A stretch of 64,000 bases of DNA from Tetracladium setigerum. Lineage: Eukaryota; Ascomycota; Leotiomycetes; Helotiales. The notes beneath the pieces are model-generated. The model saw only the letters and a program-made list of their open reading frames with translations. It searched no databases and was not told the origin of the DNA. A program made the translations under genes and the position numbers. Shown in pieces: positions 33,784-45,756 of the stretch. The stretch spans positions 1,364,001-1,428,000 of the forward strand of contig PZJY01000007.1 of assembly GCA_031472005.1 (NCBI GenBank). Direction: 5' to 3'. Numbering within the stretch: the first letter of the stretch is position 1; each line of letters begins with the position of its first letter.

Positions 33784-36108
33784 TTACAACCTCTCCAGGA
33801 TCCCTGCTATGAACCCATATAACTCCGAAATTGCGATATTTGTACAGATATCGAGTTTTCTACACTGGACCTCGCAGAACTTCTCGCTTTTCCACTTCCT
33901 ACCAACAACCACAATGATTGGATAACCAACGAGATCCGCGTCCTGCATTTTCCAAGCGAAAGACTGGGCCCTGTCGTCTAGAATAAGGTCAATATCTAAT
34001 TTGTCGGATGCCTTGGCTCCAGCACTTAAAGTATCATATACTTCAAGAGCTCCACTCTCGAGACCTTTGCTCGCAATCACGACAGCATCAAAGGGGCCAT
34101 CACGCGGGGCCAATTGAGACCCTTCTCGTCGGCAAGAGTATCAGCGACAGCGCCAATCATACGTGTAACGCCAATGCCATGGCATCCCATCTGAAAGGAA
34201 ACCTGTCGATCAGACCCATTCAACGGAAAATCCTGCGAGTTGAAAGCCGCCCCCCTTCCGCAAGAACATCGACAGGAACTGCAACAGTAGCTGACATTGG
34301 TTCGCTGTATCGGGAGCCAAGATGAAAAGTGTGTCCCAGCTCAATGGCTTTTTGCACCCTCAGGGAACCTCCATCGCATCGTGGGCAGGGGTCGCCATTT
34401 GTAATTCGAAGTAGATTCAGGGGTCTTCCAGTTGATGGGTGATGTGTGATTGTTTCCACAACAATATTGTGGGTGAGCTCGGACTTCTGCGGCCATAGTG
34501 GGATGTTCGGATCTGCGCCAATTACTTTGTCGACAAGAGACTGAGGAAGCCTGCCATCTAACAAATTAACGAGTTTCATTGGTCCCAACCCAGGCACAGA
34601 AGAGCCCAACAATGCCGACCAAAGTGATGAGGGATTTTCCACAGAGGCATCAAAATCAGGGAGTACCGATTTGATCGCATGCGTGTTGACATTTGAATGA
34701 TCGATGTCCGGAGCGCCGTCTGCCTCTGCCGTCAGGGGAGATGAGTACCACACGTTAACCAAGGTAAGCCTATTGCGTGATACACCTCGCCAAACTTTTA
34801 GGCCGGCAACCAATTTTATATCGGCTGCAGAGTGGGAAGGCATGAATGTGCTATCCATAGTCCCAGTTGGCGGTATGCCGCTTTCTGCAAGCTCCTCATT
34901 TGCAACGTAGTCGCACCGAGAACAGTCGATGACATGATCCTCTCCTTTTATTGTCGGAAAATGAAACTCATGACTGAGATTGCCGCCCATGTCCCCAGAG
35001 TCAGCTTCCGCGACTAAGAAGGGTAGCTTGAGCTCGTTGAAGATTTGGGTGTAGGCATCTCGTACTTGGTCGTAGGTTGCGAGCGCCTTAGAAGCACTAT
35101 AATCAAATGTGTAGAGATCTTTCATGACAAACTCGCGAGAGCGCAAAAGACCATGGCGAGGCCTTAATTCATCCCGGTATTTTCGGGCTGGGAAGGGAAA
35201 TGAGCGTGGCACGAAAGGGTTGAGTGGTGTACAATACATGTTTGGTAGAGACGGATTGGAAGGTCTCTGTACGACTTCACGGTACTTGATACTAAGGATG
35301 TAATTTCCTCCTCGTGAGTAGGCGAGAGGAGGTACGGAACGTCTTTGCGATCCTTGAAACGAAACAGCTGAAAAAGTCAGGACGGCTTGCCTATTGGTGC
35401 TGTACATCTTCAACGAACCTCAGCACTAGCATTTTGCAGTCGACCACTCCTCGACCAGAGATCGTCGGAGGATATCGAGGACAGCTCGACCTTGGAAGCG
35501 CCTGCCAAGGTTAGCAGCGAACTATGTTAGAAGACGTGGACAGATATACCTAATCCGTACATATACTTATCGATCAAAGTCTCCAGCTTGTTCAACACGC
35601 GCCGCCCCAATGGCAAGAGATGAAAGATACCCGGATGTGCCTGAGAATAGCGATGTCAGGTGGCAAGGACCGGGAAGTGGAGAAGGAGAGAGGAGAAAGG
35701 ACCAACCTGGCGTAGAAAGCCAGCGCGGACTAGTTTCGCATGCGAATCTTGAGAATGATCAGTTGAAGAGGCAGACGGTCGACGAGCAGACACGGGAACA
35801 AACCTTCGTTTGCGTTGGGTGTGATACCTCCGGTCGGGACCCAGAGTCGTGACAAGCGAGCCCGCCCATCAACCTGCTGGCCTCACTGTTAACGAATCTG
35901 TGCAGCTCAGTACATTTTGGGAGTGAAAGCTGGGAGCTCATACCACCGCTTCTCTGTCTAGTCCGCTGCCACTATATGTACAGCGCTGAAAAGACGAGCC
36001 TCCATGAAGGTAGAAACTGTTGCTCACTGTGTGGAGACGAGGACGAGGGTGAGGATGAAAATGCCGATGTCGTGAGAAGCATGAGCTGAAGGACAGCTGA
36101 GACTTCAT
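33784..36108 (-). CDS. Prolyl-tRNA synthetase, mitochondrial type, with two one-base frame breaks
   Basis: Class II synthetase that charges tRNA-Pro, probably in mitochondria given the bacterial-type layout and a basic, Ser/His-rich N terminus. Seven exons (36108-35944, 35873-35804, 35747-35707, 35640-35550, 35501-35419, 35367-35238, 35187-33784) read through RLSRLWVPTGGITPN, HAKLVRAGFLRQ, the motif 1 region AHPGIFHLLPLGRRV, then SPTHEEEITSLV, motif 2 RKYRDELRPRHGLLRSREFV, motif 3 QMGCHGIGVTRMIGAVAD and the anticodon-binding domain from APFDAVVIAS to LERL. Inside the last exon the frame shifts twice, at the 6-base run 34250-34255 and the 4-base run 34093-34096. One extra base at each site restores conserved text, and total length becomes a multiple of three (661 residues). 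It is divergent from the Mak21 gene. Confidence 0.87.
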
Positions 36109-36541
36109 GTTTGGTATGGTACCTATGGTAGTTACCATATCACCATTGGTCAGGACAGCCCAACGAAGTCGCTTCAATATCCCCAAACACGAACTAGCCA
36201 GAATCGCATTTCAAGATGGTGCAAGGCAGGGCAAGGTATCGCAAGTAGCTAGGTAAGGTATGTATGTAATAAGTCTTACAAAAACAGAAGGGGGAAGTTC
36301 AATTTAAGCTTGCAGCTTCGCGGCCGCCACCGCAAGCGAAGGTGCCCAATGCCATCCCTGCAAAAATATATCTCGGGAATCAAATTTTATGTTATCAGCA
36401 TCGCATTCCAGAAAACTACAGGTCTGTATTTCCTCTCTCCCTCCTTCAATTCTACCGCCTGCCCCCCCTCTCCCGTCCCCTCTCAGTCACCGCATCTACC
36501 TCCGAATTTGCTATCAGTCTGATCGCATCCCCGTTCTAGAG
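36109..36541. promoter_or_regulatory. Divergent promoter of prolyl-tRNA synthetase and MAK21/NOC1
   Basis: A 433-bp intergenic region between two oppositely oriented housekeeping genes. It has a GGCAAGGTATCGCAAGTAG / TAGGTAAGGTATG stretch at 36230-36262 and a pyrimidine-rich leader (36430-36480) just before the MAK21 ATG. Confidence 0.5.
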
Positions 36542-39500
36542 ATGGCGAAGAAGAAGATCAAGTCGTCAAAGGGCGTCGAGTCAAACAATCAGCAGGAGAA
36601 TTTGAATCTCCCTTCTTTCGACGAGACTGCCCTGTCACTCTTGACGGCGAGGATTGAGAAGGGTCTCGGTAACAAGCAACCGGAGACTTCGGCCAGCAAA
36701 CCGATGCCAACACCGAAACATCCCCCGCCAGTTCGGGGCGTGAAAAGAGATGCAAGCGGCAATGCAAAGTCGACCACAAACCCAAAGGCTGTCAACGGTA
36801 CGAATCAGAAGGCCCAGACCGACAAGAAGCAGAGAAACGATCATAGCACGAAGGAGATACTGCTCCAAGAAATTCTTGCTCTTGGTGGCACCGCTGAAGA
36901 TCTGGATCTTGTTGGAGATGCTCCGTCAGACGACGATGGCGCGTATGACGAAACAAGCACGTCCGTTGATAAATCGTTCAGACAAGACCTGGCTCGCTTT
37001 GTGGAAGGACTAGGCATTGAGGGATCGGGCGAGATGGAACTGGCCGAGGAATCCGCAGAAGAATCTGTAGAAGACCAAGATACCGTTGAAGATGAGTGGG
37101 AAGCTTCAGAGCTGGGCTCCTTTGATGACGATGCGTCAGTAATCGAGGAAGGTTCCAGCACCAAACTACCGGTACAGTCGCGGACGACCCAGGAGAAAGA
37201 GGCACCCAATGATCCAAATCGTTTAGTCAGTATACCCCAGATGTAATTAGAACTCGTCTGACCGAGCCCAAGTAGACTTTTCCAGCTCAGCCTGACTGGC
37301 ATGCTGCCGCACTTCCTGCCCTCCCCATTCCTGAAGTGGACGAAGTTTCACGGTACCGGGAGGCGATATCCAATTTGAAGGAGTACGCCGTGTTGTTGCT
37401 TGAAACCGATTCCAACCTCTATGCCTCCAAACACCTTTCATCTTCTTCGTCACATCGATTTTTGTCCACAATCATGACTTCGGGTACTCTCTCCGATAAG
37501 GTATCCGCACTAACTTTGGTTGTTCAAGAGTCGCCAGTTCATACGACCAAATCTTTCGAAAGTCTTCTTGTTCTTGCCAAGAAGAGAAGCCGTGGCCAGG
37601 CAGTGACCGCACTGGGTGCTCTGAAAGATCTGTTAGGTGTTGGAGTAGTGCTTCCAGCGGATAGGCGTCTCCGAGCGTTTGCCGCTCAGCCGGGGCTCAT
37701 AGCTACCCTGCAACTCGGCTCGATTTCAACCTGGAAAAATGGCCAGAAACTACCCGGAGATATTACCAAAGCACACCTCATATCCTGGGCATACGAAGAT
37801 TGGCTCAAAGAGGTGTATTTTGACATGCTGAAGGTTCTCGAGGGCTGGTGCAGTGACGAAGTGGAATACGCCCGATCAAGAGCTGTCACATATGTCTATG
37901 AACTCCTGAAGGAAAAACCAGAGCAGGAGGCCAACTTGCTTCGGCTACTGGTTAATAAGCTAGGAGACCCTGACAAGAAAATTGCCTCAAGAACGTCATA
38001 TCTTTTACTCCAATTGCAAATTTCGCATCCTCTTATGAAGCAGGTCATCATCTCATCGATTGAGTCAGAATTGGTGCTCCGGCCCGGACAGAGCTTGCAT
38101 GCCAAGTACTACGCCATCAATACACTGAATCAAACGATCTTGAGCACCAGGGAGGAAGTGGTTGCGAAACAACTGTTAGACATCTATTTCGAACTGTTCG
38201 TTACTCTTTTGAAGAAACCCGACTCACCAAAACCATCTGATGCGCCAGCGCTAAATCGTAAAGGCCAACTCCAGGGTGGTGGAGGACAGATGGGCAAGAA
38301 AGCCTTGGCCAAAGCTGCCAAAGAGGAAGAGTCGAAGTTAGCAGGGGAAGAGTCCACAGAAAAAATGATATCTGCAGTACTGACCGGAGTGAATCGTGCC
38401 TTTCCATTTTCAAAAACAGACGATCTTACGTAAGTCCCCTTTTTGGTTGTATCTCACGGCAAAGAGCACAATACTGACGTTATGTTAAAGCCTCGAAAAA
38501 CACATGGATACTCTTTTCAGAATCACGCATTCCTCAAATTTCAACACCAGTATTCAGGCACTGATGTTGATAGAACAATTGGCTTCTTCCAAACACCTGG
38601 CGGTTGACCGATTCTACCGTACTCTCTACGAATCTCTTCTTGATCCACGTCTCATCAATTCCTCAAAGCATGCGCTCTACCTCAATCTGCTATTCCGTGC
38701 TCTGAGAGCGGACATCAACATCAAGCGCGTGAAAGCTTTCACCAAACGTTTACTCCAGGTGGTAAATCTCCACCAACCACCGTTCATATGTGGAGTCATC
38801 TTCTTACTGAGAGAACTTGAAACTACCATGCCTGGATTGAAAACACTCTATAACGAACCCGAGGATGATGGTGACACCGAAGAGGAGATATTCCGGGATG
38901 TGCCCGAGGAAGGAGAGCAGCTAATAATCTCAGAACGAACTATTCCGCGTCAATATGATGCCTACGACGGTCGAAAGCGGGATCCTGAACACAGCAACGC
39001 TGACAAGAGTTGTCTTTGGGAAACTGTAAGTTATGCATGGTAGTCATCTCATGTTCACTGTTCACAATTTTAGGTTCCTTTCCTGGTACATTTTCACCCA
39101 TCTGTCTCATTGTTTGCAGATCGACTACTCAGCAGCGAAAAGATGCCACCTAAGCCCGATCTTGCTTCACATGGCCTCACAAGCTTCCTAGATAGATTCG
39201 TCTACCGTAATGCCAAAGCTTCAGCTAGCAGTTCACGCGGAGGTTCGATTATGCAACCTTTGTCAGGTGGTGACAGCAAAGGTGTGCTGTTGTCTAGCAA
39301 ATCTGCAGGAGCTAGGAATGAACCTCTGAACACGGAAACATTCTGGCGCAAGAAAGTGGACGATGTTGCTGTGGACGAAGTGTTTTTCCATCGTTACTTC
39401 AACCAAATCGGTAAAACCAAGCGTGCCCCGGCAAAGAAGTCTGCATCGATAGCCACTGGGGAGGCTGGTATGGAAGACGATGAGAACGAGGACGAAATCT

Positions 39501-39898
39501 GGCAGGCGCTCGTGGACTCGAGACCAGAGCTAGAAGGACCTAGTGATGATGAGTCTGACATGGAAATGTTAGATCTCGAGGACTCTGACGCTGAATTGTC
39601 CGACAATACGTCTGAAGCTGGGCCTGATGATGTGGATATAAAAGACGATGATTCTGCTCTAGCAGGCTCGGATGGCTTTGAAGATGTATCTGACGGAGAG
39701 GAAGATATCGCCGAGGATAGTGATGGTCTCGATGAGCTTTTCAATAAGGAACTTCAGACAGGCCAACCCAAAAATTCAGACAAGGATGGTGCAGAGACCA
39801 GTAGGCAGAAGAAGAGGCGCATGAAAGGACTTCCAACCTTCGCTTCTGCCGAGGATTACGCAGAAATGTTGGACAATGACGAAGATGAGGACTTTTAG
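36542..39898 (+). CDS. MAK21: Mak21/Noc1-family ribosome biogenesis factor (CBF/Mak21 domain)
   Basis: Nucleolar protein required for assembly and export of pre-60S subunits, acting with Noc2. Four exons (36542-37225, 37276-38429, 38491-39025, 39074-39898) encode 1065 residues. The N terminus is Lys-rich (MAKKKIKSSKG), then a long acidic stretch (residues about 150-230). The HEAT-like core follows (KALISWAYEDWLK-type text, NKLGDPDKKIASRTSYLLLQ, SLHAKYYAINTLNQTIL), then the CBF/Mak21 domain (FNTSIQALMLIEQL, RFYRTLYESLLDP, LYLNLLFRALRAD). The end is a very acidic tail with SxxEDYAEML. Length and domain order match fungal Mak21. Its start at 36542 is preceded in frame by non-conserved codons only. 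Confidence 0.93.
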
Positions 39899-40026
39899 AG
39901 TGTTAGATGCAATCAGGGAGGTCATTTTCCTCGAGGTACTCGTTGCAGAAAAGTAAAACTTGTATAGAATTTCCCACTTTCATATCCCCTATGATTGGTG
40001 ACTTCGTGAAATATCGAGCCCCGTGC

Positions 40027-40793
40027 CTAAGTGTCAAACCACTCGAGCTCATCGCTCTTTGAAAAGATGGCTTTGTACGTTTTGTTCCCATCACTGCCTT
40101 CTACTTCTTCGGTGTCTATCACGGACATCATTAGCATTGCTCGACTATTCAAGATTTGAGCCCTTGTTATGTTAAGGTAGCAGCAGCTGCTTAGCCATTT
40201 CTTTTTGCAGATTCATGCTAAATGCTATACTTACGGATGCAGTGCAGCTTCGCGTTCTCAGCTTCGCCTGGGACGAAAGCACGGAACATGAAGAATTTAC
40301 TAGTTCTAATTAACGCCCCGAGCAGCAGCATGAAGGATTGGTGGTGACATACTCCTCCCCAGCCTCTGGGAGTCGAACCTTGCCGAAGAGATGAATCCCG
40401 TACGCAGAGGTGCCAACTCGTACTTCTACCAGGTTAGTAGCTGGGCGGGATTAGCCTTTTTTCTTCCATTCTCTAGGCAGTAATCTCCTACCGGAGAAGC
40501 TGGTGAGTTGGTCGTCAGAAACATCACTGACAGCAGCAAAGTACTCGGGCTCATGCTCTAATGATAAATTGGTTAGCTAGCCTCCATTTGAGGGGAAATT
40601 TTTGTGAACACACTATCGTGGTCATGGCGGACCGAACGAAGCGTTTTCTTGAGGTCAGCTTCGAGCCTGTTGAAGACATTGATGGACTCCTCCCTTCCAG
40701 GCGGTGTTAGCTTCGGTTTGCAAGGCAGCTCAGTGGAGCTTCTCACTTTGGGGGATGGGCTAATCCTAGATCAACGGTCTCTGCTGTTGCCAT
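40027..40793 (-). CDS. Unrecognised small protein, multi-exon
   Basis: Reading the minus strand with canonical introns joins exons into a smooth protein of about 170 residues: MATAETVDLGLAHPP, then LEADLKKTLRSVRHDHDKEH, EPEYFAAVSDVSDDQLTSFS, VRVGTSAYGIHLFGKVRLPE, FFMFRAFVPGEAENAKLHC, ILNSRAMLMMSVIDTEEVEG and ...ELEWFDT stop. The first intron is 40667-40746 with a perfect GCTAAC branch site; others use GTGTGT, GTAGGA, GTATGT and GTAAGT donors. An apparent early stop (TGA after AHPPK) lies in the first intron. No signal peptide or membrane segment is seen. The family was not recognised. It is tail-to-tail with MAK21, 128 bp from its stop. Confidence 0.65.
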
Positions 40794-41792
40794 GATGAAT
40801 TATTTGGGGTGTGCTGGTCGTTTTGTTTGATGCGTGGATCGATAATAGTAAATTGAGACAACGAGAGGCTTTGCACATGAAGTAGGTAGACAACGCTTAT
40901 ATAGGTATACAGAGTATCTATCCAATAATGCAGAGCAGTGACAGTGCCAGGATTCCGAAGCAGAACTCGCTGTCAATGGATATCCTAAGCAGCACATGAC
41001 CTTTTGTGACGTACGACTCCAGACGTTCTGTCCTGTTTTTTTGTTTGGACTCTCTTGCCTTTCACCAGGTTGGCATAATAACCTTGTTAGCCGAAGGATG
41101 ACGTGGGAAGGAAGAGCGACATAGTATACTAACAAGGTACCTAGGTACCTACCTATGCTTGAGATATGCTATCTAGGTAGGTAGGTGCCTTGTTCTTCCA
41201 AAAGAGCCTCATTATTATTACCTACCGTACCTAGTCCTCGCTTGGTCTATCGAATGGTAATAAATCCCCAAGAACAACAGAACATAGGTAGGTAGGTAGG
41301 TAGGTAGGTTCCTACCCGTGGTTTGGCAGGTACAGGTGCACGTATTTATTTCCTGTACCTCACCTGGCTGGCTTCTAGTACCAATGGAAGCCGAGGTAAG
41401 GTATCTACGGAGTAAGGTATATTACCTCCCTACCTAGCTATCTAAGGACAATTCTCTATACCTACTTTGACAATCATCACTTCGCGTGCCTACCTACACT
41501 ATCTAGGTACCTAGCAAATATCGTCAACTCTCTCTTCTGGTCCTTCCTCGGCCCCGGTTCCGGTGTGTCTCGCGGCTCCAATTTGCCAAACCGAGGCTCA
41601 TGCTCACTCACTCGAGTCACCAAAACCAAAAAAAAACACCCTTCAGGCCCATTCTCAACAACCAAAACAACCAACCAGTCCAAACGCGAAGCTCTTCTGC
41701 CGCCCCCTCGATACAGGCCCACTTTCATTTGCAGAATCTTTTAATGCGTGGCAGTCTCCACGAGTCAATCCATCCCTTCAATTCCTCCAATA
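40794..41792. repeat. Intergenic region with dense TAGG/CCTAGGTACC motifs
   Basis: About 1 kb between divergent genes. Copies of the dispersed motif lie at 41137-41157 (GGTACCTAGGTACCTACC), 41171-41188, 41286-41312 (six TAGG units) and 41502-41516. Open frames on both strands are composition artefacts. Confidence 0.6.
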
Positions 41793-42737
41793 ATGGCCGC
41801 CTTGAATACCCTCTTCCCACGCGCCTCCCTACGCTTCATAAGCCAGCGGCCATGTGCGAGATTTCTCCCCAATAAAAGACCCCTTCTCTCCTATTCCTCT
41901 ACACACAGCTTTTCTTCATGTGGCCGTTCTAGAAATACTCAAAGTTTGCCCCTCCCGAGCCCTTAAGTAGAATGGCTTGATTGCTAACTTGCCCCAGGCA
42001 CAATAAGTTTACCGCCTCGCAAAGCCTCCCTTTTAAGACGTTCACTTGGCCTCCTTGCCATTGCAGTAGTATTCACTGGCGCTGGCTTCGTAATGGCTAC
42101 AATACCTGCTTTCAGCGTTGCCAATGCACTATTGAACCCCCCATCCGACGAAGAGACCCTCAACATGTTCACACCGGAGAATGATGCAGCGCGGGAAGTC
42201 GAGCAATTCATACAGAGCCACCCTATTACGTTAGAACTTCGATCGAGATCTGAGTTCACCGAGTCGAGGCCTCATCTGAAGATGCCAGCCACGATGCGAG
42301 CGCACAGCTTGACTGCAGGCACTTTGATGGGACCAGACAAAGTTGTGGTACCTCCTCTGGCCTTCAACGAGGAAGGGGGAAAGTCAATGGTGTCTATCTC
42401 GTTTCTTGGAAAGGATCTCTGTGGTCACCCTGGAATCATTCATGGAGGCTACTTAGCCACGATGCTTGATGAGGGACTGGCTAGATGCTGCTTCGGAGCT
42501 TTGCCGAATCGAGTTGGGATGACTGCAAACTTGAACATAAATTACAAAGCCCCCGCACCCGCAGGTACGTTCGTGGTGCTTAGGGCAAAGACAACAAAGG
42601 TAGAGGGTAGGAAGGCTTGGGTGGAAGGTCATATCGAAACTTTGGTAGGCGAAGGAGAGACGCCCATCATTTTGGCCCAGGCAACCGCATTATTCATCGA
42701 ACCAAGAGAAGCGGCAGTAAGCACATCAAAAACATAA
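41793..42737 (+). CDS. Acyl-CoA thioesterase, hot-dog fold (THEM4-like), mitochondrial or membrane-anchored
   Basis: Two exons (41793-41943 and 41998-42737; 54-nt intron with GCTAAC branch site) give 296 residues. The N-terminal ~45 residues are Arg/Ser-rich without acids (MAALNTLFPRASLRF...), a likely mitochondrial presequence. A single membrane segment (SLGLLAIAVVFTGAGFVMA) follows. The C-terminal 4HBT domain has DLCGHPGIIHGGYLATMLDE, the hot-dog helix motif with its HGG, then NLNINYKAPAPAGTFVVLRA. Members hydrolyse acyl-CoA thioesters. The first exon is needed to reach an ATG with a targeting sequence; without it the protein would begin inside the domain linker. The substrate is unknown. 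Confidence 0.85.
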
Positions 42738-43453
42738 TCAAGAGATCCAGAAGCAGGCTAATACTACATCCAGGCGATGGCGAGGGCGTACCCAATCGGG
42801 AAGTGACTGAAAGTCAACACTTCAGTTGCCATTCGGCCATTGATTTGATACGCCTTGGATACATGCATGGGGTACATAGAATTGTCCTGATCAACATGGG
42901 AAAGGGCTGGCCAAGTATAAATCGACGGAGATAGCATGGTGCATGATGGATAATGGATGATGGATGATAGACGATGGCTGGATCTAAGGAAGTTACTATT
43001 TTGCAGTTAGATTTGCCACGGTAGGAACCTGAAGTGAGACATCTCTAGGAGCGCCGCTTCAGGTGGCACAATTACCTCTGCCTGCTTACTATTAGATGCT
43101 ACCTGTATATACTTGTAAATAATGTCCATATGATGCTCTTTTCTTCACATTCTCATAGATCTGTGCACGTGATTGGAGTGTTTGCCAGCGAAAAGCGGAG
43201 GTGTGGGGCAAATGGGTTTTTGAAGTTGAAGGACCTATTGCGCCATAAGACAGCCCGAATGGCGATCTCTGAGGATCCTCGATGAACAACTACGAACTTC
43301 TTCAGCTTGCACTTTGATCAATTTCGTCCCAAGTTTCTTGATACTTTACTTTCACTCTCTGCTCCATTCGGGTAACCTTCACACCCCAAAGTACTTGTCC
43401 CCTCGCCATCTTTCCACACAATCGATCAATCAATCAATAGCGACCATTAAAAA
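42738..43453. other. Intergenic, 716 bp
   Basis: Contains a short degenerate ATGGATGATGGATGATAG-type repeat at 42941-42976. The right part is the promoter and leader of the APS kinase gene, with CAATCAATCAATC at 43423-43437. No gene was seen. Confidence 0.45.
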
Positions 43454-44220
43454 ATGGCAACGTGAGTATTTCATCCCACCAAAAACAACCCCGCCATCCA
43501 ACTACAAAACTAATTTACTCAACCAGCAATATCACCTGGCACGCCTCTCTTTCGCGACACGAGCGTAATGAGTTGCGCAAGCAACGCGGCTTCACCATCT
43601 GGTTTACCGGGCTTTCTGCCTCGGGCAAGTCTACTGTTGCCATTGCGCTTGAGCAGCACTTGCTTCATCTGGGCCTGGCATCATATCGTCTCGACGGCGA
43701 CAATGTGCGCTTTGGTTTGAATAAGGATCTGGGCTTCTCGGAGAAGGACAGGAATGAGAACATCAGACGCATCGCGGAGGTTTGTACCTCCTTCTCTTCC
43801 TTCTCCCCCTTCCCAATTGCTGATCAGAGCATGACTAACAATCTCTGGGAATAGGTCGCAAAGCTGTTTTCCGACTCCTCCACAATCACACTCACCTCAT
43901 TCATTTCACCCTACCTTGCAGACCGAAAGATCGCTCGAGACCTCCATGCCGCCGCCAATCAATCTGGGGACGACTCTATTCCGTTCATCGAAGTGTTTGT
44001 AGACATTCCAGTTGAAATTGCGGAACAGAGAGATCCAAAAGGACTTTATAAGAAGGCACGTGCAGGCGAGATTCCAAACTTCACTGGCATTTCTGCACCA
44101 TACGAGGCTCCCGAAAACCCCGAAATTCATCTCAGGTCAGACCAGCTTTCGGTGGAGGAATCTGTTGCAAAGATCGTGGAGTACCTGAAGTCGAACAATC
44201 TGCTGCCTGTGGCAGCTTGA
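43454..44220 (+). CDS. Adenylylsulfate (APS) kinase
   Basis: Cytosolic enzyme of sulfate assimilation that phosphorylates APS to PAPS with ATP. Three exons (43454-43461, 43527-43779, 43855-44220) give 208 residues, the usual fungal length. The first exon encodes only MA plus two bases of the Thr codon, so the real start is easily missed. Motifs: P-loop FTGLSASGKSTVA, the APS-binding YRLDGDNVRFGLNKDLGFSE, RNENIRRIAE, SFISPYLADRKIARDLH, FVDIPVEIAEQRDPKGLYKK and FTGISAPYEAPENPEIHL. All are canonical for the MET14 family. Confidence 0.95.
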
Positions 44221-44348
44221 GGTAGTGAGTGTGGAACTAGATGAGATGTTTGCATTCACATGTCGCTGTATTGATCTTCTCCATAATTGATATAAGTTTA
44301 CCAATGCTTCTCCCATACCTTTGTTCTAAGCCACATGCTCCGGGACAT

Positions 44349-45756
44349 CTATACAATCTCAAAGTCGTAATAAACATAAGCTGTGTACTCACCCCCCTCA
44401 CCATGCGATCCTAGTCCTGCAGCAGCCATGTCTGAAGATAACGCCGAATCGTCCTTTGCTACCCTTCCTTTCTTGTCTCGGCCAAATGCGTTGCCCCCCA
44501 AGTACGAGTATGCAGAATCCAGGGCTGCCTTAGCTTTTTTGGCGGCTTTGGGATTTGTCTGTGCCTGGTCAATTCTCGGCCTCTATGTGCACTAGCAAGA
44601 TTTTTCTTACCTTAATCAGCCCACAGGTATAATCTAGCGGCAAGCCATAGCGTAGAACCGTTTCCACGAATACTCGAAGGGTCAAGACATGTATCCAGAT
44701 CATGACACTCTCACTCCATCCAGTCCGCGCAAGTCGCAGGGCCTCTCCCCAGACCTTGCGCTCATCTCTACCAACACGCTCAACCTCCCTTTGCTCTTCT
44801 TCCTTCCCTCCTTCGACATATTTGTAGTCTCGCGGTGTCCATTTCATTTCTCTGCACTTGTGCTGAAAATCCGCACTATGTTTCTTGAATGTGGTAACGG
44901 CGAACAGGGTAAACTCCTCGTCGCGAGTAACTTCGATTGATGAGCGAGGTACAACCATAGGCGATAAAGTCTCGTAGCTTTTCAAGAAGTCTTTTTTGTA
45001 GGTATTGGGCACTACAATGAGGTGTGTTTCAAGGTATTCCGAGTCTCGAACCAGCAGCTTTGGGTCAACTACAGGCGTGAGCGACTTCGTCGAGAGATTG
45101 CCACTATGGGAGGGTCAGTGAGTTCGCGGCTGTGTACTCGGATTGGGCTCACGTCTGCTTCCTTTGGAGAGTGGTAAGGTTGGTCTTAACTTGATTGTAC
45201 TGGTTGACCTTGGCCTTGACATCATTGTCAATGCTCACAAGTTCCTGGATCCAATATTAGCACGGAGAAGTTAGATACGCAAACAGATCCAACCTTTTGT
45301 AAAGAATCAATGAGCTCTGCTAGGGATTTGTCCGCGCGGTACTTGACCTTGTTCCATGCAAATGTGCGTAGGTATTGGTCGGCAGGCTCTGGTTTGATGG
45401 TTAGTAAGAAGCGTGGGAAGCTTGTTAACCATGCTCTCATGCTCTTCGCGATGTGTAAACTTACTGTCGTTAACTGTCTTCTGCTGTGCAATCTTGCCCT
45501 CATCGCCCTCTAGCAAGTTGCGTAACGCGTCTCCAACCTTCGCAACAACAGCTTGACAAGAGGCTTCAAGCTTTGCAAGACCGTCCGCTTGCTGGACTAG
45601 AGCGTCTAGAGTGCCTATTTTGAACTCGGGGATCTTGAATGGTTGGACAGCGACATCGCTGCTGGAGACGGTTGATCGCAGGGCTTCAAGAGCGTCGTCC
45701 TTGTCGTTCGTCGAGGAGATGGAGGACGGCAGCGAAACCAAGATATATGTCGACAT
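44349..45756 (-). CDS. VMA5: V-type H+-ATPase subunit C
   Basis: Peripheral-stalk subunit of the vacuolar proton pump that links the V1 catalytic sector to the membrane sector and controls its reversible assembly. The start at 45756 gives MSTYILVSLPSSIS. Exons then read FKIPEFKIGTLDALVQQADG, LRTFAWNKVKYRADKSLAEL, YNQVKTNLTTLQRKQTGNLS, LVVVPNTYKKDFLKSYETL-like text, VPRSSIEVTRDEEFTLFAVT, FIHVLTLRVFVETVLRYGL-like text, LPLDYTCGL and AAKKAKAALDSAYSYLGGNA, ending EYTAYVYYDFEIV. Introns lie near 45389-45464, 45245-45295, 45115-45155 and 44540-44600. These are the conserved blocks of the family, in order. Confidence 0.94.

Noticed and set aside
40361..40385. GGGAGTCGAACCTTGCC, reminiscent of a tRNA T-arm
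   Set aside because: It is coding sequence of the small minus-strand gene, and no cloverleaf can be drawn around it.
40741..40750. Early TGA and frame change in the small gene at 40.0-40.8 kb, first read as a C-run frameshift
   Set aside because: A GTGAGA donor, a perfect GCTAAC branch site and a CAACAG acceptor define an intron that removes both problems.
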